Below, piece by piece: positions 5,575-9,489 of a stretch of 9,489 nucleotides of DNA (position 1 is the first letter of the stretch; every line of letters starts with the position of its first letter). A program made the position numbers and the translations under genes. Source of the stretch: Candidatus Uhrbacteria bacterium. Its GTDB lineage: Bacteria; Patescibacteriota; Patescibacteriia; UBA9934. Location: the NCBI GenBank assembly GCA_030688135.1, contig JAUYIW010000081.1:1-9489 (forward strand), in the 5' to 3' direction. The notes under the pieces are model-generated. The model did not search any database. It saw only the letters and a list, made by a program, of their open reading frames with translations, and was not told the DNA's origin.

Positions 5575-5607
5575 AGATCTCTCAGTCGAAGACTCCTTCG
5601 AGATGGG
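5575..5607 (+). repeat. REP-like repeat, plus orientation
   Basis: AGATCTCTCAGTCGAAG, then ACTCCTTCGAGATGGG, is the fifth copy of the family, in plus orientation, and forms a convergent pair with 5519-5560. Both ends (AGATCTCTC and TCGAGATGG) match the copies at the left end of the window almost exactly. Confidence 0.6.
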
Positions 5608-5621
5608 AAAAAAGCAAAAGG

Positions 5622-5638
5622 CCAACCCCAGGGGTTGG
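5622..5638 (-). terminator. Second terminator after the ECF sigma gene
   Basis: CCAACCCC-A-GGGGTTGG is a perfect inverted repeat (effective loop of about 5 nt). On the minus strand it is followed by CCTTTTGCTTTTTT. It backs up the terminator at 5651-5672 for leftward transcription. Confidence 0.7.
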
Positions 5639-5650
5639 AAATAAAAACCA

Positions 5651-5672
5651 CCCCAGATCTATAGATCTGGGG
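5651..5672 (-). terminator. First terminator after the ECF sigma gene
   Basis: A perfect palindrome with arms CCCCAGATCTA and TAGATCTGGGG, followed on the minus strand by TGGTTTTTATTT. It lies 15 bp past the sigma factor stop. With the next hairpin it makes a tandem terminator that shields the MFS unit from read-through. Confidence 0.8.
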
Positions 5673-5687
5673 CGAGTTCGAGTAGCG

Positions 5688-6185
5688 CTAATCTTTTCGT
5701 AGTACCGCCTTAAGCTTCTTGCGACCGCGGTAGAGCCTAGACATGACCGTCCCTTCAGGAATTTCAAGTAGCTCCGCAATTTCGATGTAAGTGAGACCGT
5801 CTATCTCTCTCAGCTGAATGACCTCTCTTTGACCCGCTGACAATTTTGTTAGCGCAGCAATGATGCGATCACGCAAATCCTCATGAGTATGCTCAATCTT
5901 TTCCTTGTGCCTGCGCAGATGATCGTTTGCGACATTCATCGCAATGTTGTAGACAAAGGAGTAGAAGTCGGAATCAAGATCCAATTCCGCCAAATCCTTG
6001 AACGCTTTTATGAAAACGTCCTGGGTAAGGTCTCGCGCGTCTTCGCGATTGCGCACCATTGCGTAGACCACCTCGTAGATCCGGCCCTGGTATCTTTCAA
6101 CGAGTGCCCTATACGCCACTTTATTGCCTGCCAAAACCTCCTCTATAATTTCGCGGTCAGTTAATTCCGCCATTGAATCTGGCAT
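5688..6185 (-). CDS. ECF-type RNA polymerase sigma factor
   Basis: A sigma-70 family factor of the extracytoplasmic function type, which directs RNA polymerase to a small set of promoters. From this start it has 165 residues. Region 2 covers about 21-90 (AYRALVERYQGRIYEVVYAM, then DARDLTQDVFIKAF for core binding and -10 recognition). Region 4 covers about 111-162 (LSAGQREVIQLREIDG, then YIEIAELLEIPEGTVMSRL, a helix-turn-helix). I chose ATG 6185 over 6197 because GGAGG (6195-6191) stands 5 nt before it, and this Shine-Dalgarno would lie inside the longer reading. No anti-sigma gene adjoins it; the neighbour is a coiled-coil protein in another transcription unit. It has its own promoter and two terminators, so it is monocistronic. 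Its targets cannot be predicted from this window. Confidence 0.92.
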   Translation of the reverse strand: MPDSMAELTDREIIEEVLAGNKVAYRALVERYQGRIYEVVYAMVRNREDARDLTQDVFIKAFKDLAELDLDSDFYSFVYNIAMNVANDHLRRHKEKIEHTHEDLRDRIIAALTKLSAGQREVIQLREIDGLTYIEIAELLEIPEGTVMSRLYRGRKKLKAVLRKD

Positions 6186-6205
6186 TTTTGCCTCCATTAA
6201 ATGAA

Positions 6206-6218
6206 CGATTAAGAATCG
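6206..6218. promoter_or_regulatory. Dyad at the ECF sigma transcription start
   Basis: CGATT-AAG-AATCG is a perfect 5-3-5 inverted repeat directly after the -10 of the sigma promoter and across its expected start (near 6212). It could be an operator or a small hairpin at the 5' end of the message. Confidence 0.3.
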
Positions 6219-6247
6219 ACCTTACCAGATTTTAGGAATTTTGTCAA
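6219..6247 (-). promoter_or_regulatory. Promoter of the ECF sigma gene
   Basis: On the minus strand TTGACA (6247-6242, perfect), 17 bp, TAAGGT (6224-6219, three of six). The -35 begins 3 nt after the hairpin of the upstream terminator. The perfect -35 with a poor -10 could suit an activator or an alternative sigma factor, including self-activation, but this is inference. Confidence 0.5.
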
Positions 6248-6250
6248 CCA

Positions 6251-6276
6251 AAAAGCCCCGCACAAGCGAGGCTTTT
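6251..6276 (-). terminator. Terminator after the proS unit
   Basis: On the minus strand AAAAGCCTCGC (6276-6266) pairs with GCGGGGCTTTT (6261-6251), 11 pairs with one G-U, loop TTGT, followed by another T and TGG. It lies 6 bp beyond the stop of the 321-residue gene. The plus strand also has a T-rich exit, but no plus-strand gene leads into it. Confidence 0.85.
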
Positions 6277-6281
6277 AGTTT

Positions 6282-7247
6282 TTATTCTTTACTTCCTGCT
6301 ATTGCTTCTATGTCCTTCTGTAAGGCGCTCAGCCTCGATCGAAATTTATCAAAATGGTTTTGATCGAATCTGATATTAGTGGAAGATATGCCAGCCTCCC
6401 AATATCCCCACTCGCGTTGTGGGATCGCTTTATTTACATTTTGTTTCTTAATCACCTTATCATAAATATCGAATGATAACATAACCCCCTCGCCAATTAC
6501 CTTCTTACCTCCCGACTTAGGATCTTCCTCTACCCCTTCAAAGTCTTCAAACCATATATGTATTGGATCACCTTTTTTTTGTTGTAGAGCAATGAAAGCA
6601 ACAGGGCCTTTTAGTGCACCATCTTCGTCTTTATACCTAAACTGTATCTGCTCCGCACCAGGCAAAACAAGTTGCCAACCGCCCGATAATTCAACATACT
6701 TTGGCACTTTACCTGCCTTCACCAAATCCCATATTATGGATATGCTTTCGTTCGCCTCTTCCATGCCCTCAAGAGCTATACCTTCATGAAGTTCTCTTTT
6801 CCGAGTTTCTCGTTCTGCAATACTCGCTTGGCGTTCTTTTTCATTTGCAGCAAGCTCCAAAATTAGGTCTTGCTCGCCTGCTTCAACTCTGTCTAAAGTT
6901 TTTTTGATTTCTGCCCTCTGGATCATAAGTTCATCCAAGCGACGTCTTGACTCATCTATCACATCTTCACGTTCATATTCCCATGAATCAGCTTCTAGAC
7001 CAGCTTTTTTGTAATCGCTGTAATCAAGCGATCCTGGCTCTCCCTTCTCTCCCTGGAAAGGAGGATGTTGATAGGTCTCGTTGAATCTTAAATCTTGCTT
7101 TTCAGATGCGATTTGCTTTTCTATTTCATAAAATCGAAATCTCAACCAACCCTTAGCTAGGTCTGTCTGCGTTGGCTCTACCTCTACGACTTCTGGTGTT
7201 TTAGGTCCCCCTCCCTCACCTTGCTCACCATATTTTGATTTTGGCAT
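6282..7247 (-). CDS. Uncharacterised coiled-coil protein downstream of proS
   Basis: I do not recognise this 321-residue protein. It has no signal peptide or membrane helix, so it should be cytoplasmic. Residues 1-30 are low-complexity and Gly/Pro/Glu-rich. About 30-55 and 90-165 are highly charged and heptad-like (for example ESRRRLDELMIQRAEIKKTL at 99-118), suggesting a coiled coil. About 180-300 looks like a globular, aromatic-rich domain with many Trp, Phe and Tyr (GGWQLVLPGAEQIQFRYKDE, HIWFEDFEG, REWGYWEAGISS). It ends with another short helix. It starts 10 nt after proS with no Shine-Dalgarno, and a terminator follows at once, so it is the second gene of a proS operon and probably translated by reinitiation or coupling. 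The real reading frame is supported by its length and its snug fit between neighbours. A role linked to translation is only a guess from position. Confidence 0.8.
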   Translation of the reverse strand: MPKSKYGEQGEGGGPKTPEVVEVEPTQTDLAKGWLRFRFYEIEKQIASEKQDLRFNETYQHPPFQGEKGEPGSLDYSDYKKAGLEADSWEYEREDVIDESRRRLDELMIQRAEIKKTLDRVEAGEQDLILELAANEKERQASIAERETRKRELHEGIALEGMEEANESISIIWDLVKAGKVPKYVELSGGWQLVLPGAEQIQFRYKDEDGALKGPVAFIALQQKKGDPIHIWFEDFEGVEEDPKSGGKKVIGEGVMLSFDIYDKVIKKQNVNKAIPQREWGYWEAGISSTNIRFDQNHFDKFRSRLSALQKDIEAIAGSKE

Positions 7248-7257
7248 ATTAATTTGT

Positions 7258-8517
7258 TTATTCTTTTACCCAAGTTTGAACTGCCTCTTTAATCTTATCG
7301 AGCTCGATGAGTTGCATTTCTTCACTCGCCCGTTCTTTCCATTCTACCGAATCTTCTCTTAATGTTTTTTCTGAAACTACAAGTCTAAGCGGTAATCCAA
7401 TCAAATCAGCATCACCAAATTTTGCACCCGGTGACATATCACTACGGTCGTCCCATAACACCTCTACTCCGGACTCTAGCAGGCCATTATATAAATCCTC
7501 TGACACATCGTCTATGCGAGACTGTAAATCGCTATCTTTCGATGACAACGACACTAAATGCACGGCAAACGGCGCAACAGATTTTGGCCAGATCATTCCA
7601 CGATCATCATGATGGACTTCAACAATCGAACCCATAACACGCGATGGCCCAATTCCGTAACAGCCCATAATCACATCCATAGGCTTGCCGTCAGCACCGG
7701 TAACTTTAAAGTCAAATGAATCTGAAAACCTACATTCCAGCGGAAAAATATTTCCAACCTCAATAGATTTTACTATGTCGTATTTTTCCGTATTATCTAA
7801 ATCAGCCTTTGGCACAATTTCCTTATTCATTGCCACGCCGGTTTTTTTATCAACATAAATTGAATCTTCACCGGCTTCTGTTGGCACCTGAAATTCATGC
7901 GAATTCTTATCGGTAAACACCCCACCAGATGCAGCAGCCACAATAGCATCAAGCCCACAGCGACTATAGATCTTCAAATACGCTCCCTTTGCCTTTTCAT
8001 AAAAATCTAAAAAGTCTTGTTCGTCCGTATGGAAACTATACAAATCCTTCATTGAAAATTCACGCCCCCTAAGAAGGCCTGACTTCGCGCGAGGCTCATT
8101 TATAAATTTGTCCTGAATTTGATAAACGGCCACTGGCAAATCCTTGTACGATTTAACATAATCTCGAACAAGCGGAGTAATTACCTCCTCTGCAGTTGAG
8201 CTCAAACCATACTCCTTGTCGCCAGCTCCCTCAACCTTAAACATCACATCTATCTTATCCCATCTGCCTGTTGCGTCATAAAGTTGCTTTGGATGAAGCG
8301 CAGGCATTAAAATTTCCTGTCCGCCAATAGCGTCCATTTCTTCTCGTACAATAGCTTTGATTTTGTTAAGCGCTTTAAGCCCGAGTGGCAAATATGTATA
8401 AATACCCGCAGCAAGCTGATTTATAAAACCGGCCTGAGTTAAAAGCCTAGCGTTTGCGCTATCTGCATCTGCCGGAGCTGATTTAGATGTTTTGGTAAAT
8501 AGTTGAGATTGCTTCAT
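7258..8517 (-). CDS. proS: Prolyl-tRNA synthetase, short form
   Basis: A class II aminoacyl-tRNA synthetase that charges tRNA-Pro with proline using ATP. From this start it has 419 residues: QSQLFTKTSKSAPADA near the N-terminus, motif 1 around 40-75, motif 2 at 141-163 (EPRAKSGLLRGREFSMKD), motif 3 at 285-300 (GCYGIGPSRVMG), and an HGTP anticodon-binding domain from about 315 to the end. The roughly 180-residue INS editing domain that E. coli ProRS carries between motifs 2 and 3 is absent; only about 120 residues lie there, so removal of mischarged Ala-tRNA-Pro must be done otherwise or not at all. The ATG at 8517 was chosen over 8571 because the family begins MKQSQLF; the 18 extra residues cover the likely promoter. 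No Shine-Dalgarno. It leads a two-gene operon. Confidence 0.95.
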   Translation of the reverse strand: MKQSQLFTKTSKSAPADADSANARLLTQAGFINQLAAGIYTYLPLGLKALNKIKAIVREEMDAIGGQEILMPALHPKQLYDATGRWDKIDVMFKVEGAGDKEYGLSSTAEEVITPLVRDYVKSYKDLPVAVYQIQDKFINEPRAKSGLLRGREFSMKDLYSFHTDEQDFLDFYEKAKGAYLKIYSRCGLDAIVAAASGGVFTDKNSHEFQVPTEAGEDSIYVDKKTGVAMNKEIVPKADLDNTEKYDIVKSIEVGNIFPLECRFSDSFDFKVTGADGKPMDVIMGCYGIGPSRVMGSIVEVHHDDRGMIWPKSVAPFAVHLVSLSSKDSDLQSRIDDVSEDLYNGLLESGVEVLWDDRSDMSPGAKFGDADLIGLPLRLVVSEKTLREDSVEWKERASEEMQLIELDKIKEAVQTWVKE

Positions 8518-8526
8518 AGTGAGAAT

Positions 8527-8555
8527 AGCATACCGTTTCCTGCGCAGAACGACAA
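8527..8555 (-). promoter_or_regulatory. Candidate promoter of proS
   Basis: On the minus strand TTGTCG (8555-8550), 17 bp, TATGCT (8532-8527), four of six matches each. Transcription would start near 8520, almost at the ATG (8517), giving a leaderless message. A perfect TTGACA lies further upstream (8568-8563) but has no -10 at the right distance. Confidence 0.4.
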
Positions 8556-8618
8556 GTTCTAATGTCAACATTTGTATCGCTTTACAAATTTAGCTAATGA
8601 GCCCATAATTTAATTTAG

Positions 8619-8660
8619 TTGCATATGCGAATGAATTTGCATATGCAAATGAATTTGCAA
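8619..8660. promoter_or_regulatory. Tandem operator repeats, likely Zur/Fur sites
   Basis: TTGCATATGCGAATGAAT (8619-8636) is repeated as TTGCATATGCAAATGAAT (8637-8654, one difference), then TTGCAA (8655-8660). Within them lie TGCAAAT-GA-ATTTGCA (8644-8659, perfect) and TGCGAAT-GA-ATTTGCA (8626-8641, one mismatch), plus the 16-bp palindrome ATTTGCATATGCAAAT (8635-8650). AT-rich dyads of this kind are typical Fur-family boxes. The block ends 22 bp before the Fur-family start codon, so self-regulation of this gene and znuA is the natural reading. It may also affect the divergent proS, but its promoter is about 64 bp away. Confidence 0.65.
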
Positions 8661-8682
8661 AAACTCTGAAACACTAATAAAT

Positions 8683-9057
8683 ATGAGTACTCACCCATGT
8701 CCAATTGAAGAACTACTCTGGAACAATGGGCTCCGAAGAACAAAAGACCGTCAATTTATGATTGCAAAATTAAGACTTAATAGGACATGGACCTTGACCC
8801 AAATGGATAACGTGCTTCCACAAACTTCTCAAACTACGGTTTATCGTAATCTTAAAAAATTCCTAGATTTGGATCTTATAGAAGAAGCCTTTGTGCACAA
8901 TCACGAAACTCATTTTGAATGGATGGACCGTGAGCATCATGATCATGTTATATGTAAAAAGTGCTCGATAGCAGAATGCATACCGTGCCCCTCACCAGAC
9001 CTTAACAAGCATCGCATTGAATTGGAACACATCTGCCTCCTGTGTAATAATGATTAA
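8683..9057 (+). CDS. Fur-family metalloregulator, probably Zur
   Basis: A dimeric metal-sensing repressor. The 124 residues have the winged helix (LRRTKDRQFMIAKL at 17-30; QTTVYRNLKKFLDLDLIEEA at 50-69) and the dimer/metal domain (HETHFEWMDREHHDHVIC at 74-91). Two CxxC pairs, C91-C94 and C118-C121, make the structural zinc site; His85, His86 and His88 belong to the regulatory metal site. It ends three residues after the second CxxC, so it is a compact member. The linked ZnuA-type gene 2 nt downstream and the operator repeats upstream point to zinc (Zur), not iron; manganese or iron cannot be excluded. The start at 8683 fits the family length; there is no Shine-Dalgarno. Confidence 0.9.
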   Translation: MSTHPCPIEELLWNNGLRRTKDRQFMIAKLRLNRTWTLTQMDNVLPQTSQTTVYRNLKKFLDLDLIEEAFVHNHETHFEWMDREHHDHVICKKCSIAECIPCPSPDLNKHRIELEHICLLCNND

Positions 9058-9059
9058 AT

Positions 9060-9489
9060 ATGAAGCGTGCTTTAATTTTAGCTGGACTCATAGTCGCATC
9101 AATTACCCTAATACTTGTAATTGCTCCTGAACAGTCAACGAATACAAAAAGCTCTCAAGTTGCCGCAACTATATTTCCAATTTACGACATTACCAAAAAC
9201 GTTGTGGGCAATACAATGGATGTAGCTTTAATCGTACCGTCCGGTGCTAGCCCTCATACGTTCGAACCAGCTCCGTCGACTCTGCGTGATCTAGCTCAAA
9301 CCGAAGTAGTATTTAGCATTGGACACGGCCTTGACGACTGGACCGATAACTTAGTTCTAAGTATTGGAGCGCAAAATATAACAGTCGATTCAAACATTGA
9401 TCTTCTAGATGCTTCGGCTGAAAATATAAGTGATCCTCAAAATAGTTACAATGGATTATCTAATGTCGACCCTCACTATTGGCTTTCAA
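9060..9489 (+). CDS. znuA: Zinc ABC transporter substrate-binding protein ZnuA, partial
   Basis: The N-terminal 143 residues of a cluster 9 (ZnuA/TroA) solute-binding protein; the gene continues past the window. A hydrophobic N-terminal segment (4-22) after MKR is a signal peptide or anchor. There is no lipobox cysteine, unlike most Gram-positive members. Then ATIFPIYDITKNVVG (36-50), IVPSGASPHTFEPAPS (58-73) with the metal ligand His66, a GHGLDDW motif (88-94), and DPHYWLS (137-143) with the second ligand His139. No His-rich loop typical of many ZnuA proteins is seen up to the end of the window. It starts 2 nt after the Fur-family stop, without a Shine-Dalgarno, so it must be co-transcribed and is probably translationally coupled. 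Permease and ATPase genes are expected next. Manganese is the main alternative substrate. Confidence 0.9.
   Translation, partial: MKRALILAGLIVASITLILVIAPEQSTNTKSSQVAATIFPIYDITKNVVGNTMDVALIVPSGASPHTFEPAPSTLRDLAQTEVVFSIGHGLDDWTDNLVLSIGAQNITVDSNIDLLDASAENISDPQNSYNGLSNVDPHYWLS

Noticed and set aside
5582..5779. Minus-strand open frame across the ECF gene end, terminators and repeat
   Set aside because: It overlaps the 3' end of the sigma gene in another frame and reads through both terminator hairpins, which is not expected of a real gene.
6186..6197. Longer ECF sigma start at 6197
   Set aside because: The GGAGG that serves the ATG at 6185 would be inside the coding sequence, and no Shine-Dalgarno precedes 6197.
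8518..8571. Longer proS start at 8571
   Set aside because: The 18 extra residues do not match the family, and the likely promoter lies within them.

Overview
The window looks like chromosomal DNA of a small-genome bacterium, most probably a member of the Patescibacteria (CPR). This is an inference from protein style: a short type IV pilin-like protein with a D/N-P-A-[KR]-R-x-A-x-x-[RN]-D segment after its membrane helix, a TruB without a PUA domain, a prolyl-tRNA synthetase without the INS editing insertion, RNase Y, and many genes without a Shine-Dalgarno sequence. Stops are TAA, TAG and TGA and no gene needs an altered code. I did not find rRNA, tRNA, CRISPR, transposase or phage genes. No large unknown multi-gene system is evident; the novelty is in small ORFs, leader RNAs, operators and repeats.

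Layout. 1-143: REP-like repeats. 144-519: no ordinary gene; it holds a possible 20-codon ORF and a rho-independent terminator ending the minus-strand pilin unit. 520-1017 (-): pilin-like protein. 1040-1768 (+): truB, divergent from the pilin gene with almost no spacer, so that the pilin promoter lies over the truB start. 1769-2001: possible promoter and three hairpins ahead of rny. 2002-3531 (+): RNase Y. 3532-3676: long inverted repeat made of short related units, then a good promoter. 3677-4027 (+): HU. A shared terminator at 4042-4068 separates HU from the convergent MFS gene (4073-5248, -).

The MFS gene has a leader of about 200 nt with a near-consensus promoter, an almost leaderless 39-codon ORF, a terminator hairpin and a Shine-Dalgarno that can be paired away, which makes a candidate attenuator. 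5519-5607 carries an inverted pair of the same REP-like family seen at the left end. Two stacked terminators (5622-5672) then close an ECF sigma factor gene (5688-6185, -), which has its own promoter beside the terminator of the next unit.

That next unit is proS (7258-8517, -) followed after 10 nt by an unrecognised 321-residue coiled-coil protein (6282-7247, -). At the right end a Fur-family regulator (8683-9057, +) is followed after 2 nt by a ZnuA-type zinc-binding protein that runs off the window. Tandem 18-bp repeats with TGCAAAT-GA-ATTTGCA dyads lie just upstream, which suggests a self-regulated Zur/zinc uptake operon.

The housekeeping genes serve tRNA modification and charging, mRNA turnover and DNA packaging. 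The accessory genes concern the cell surface (pilin), export (MFS), stress-type transcription (ECF) and metal uptake (Zur-ZnuA).
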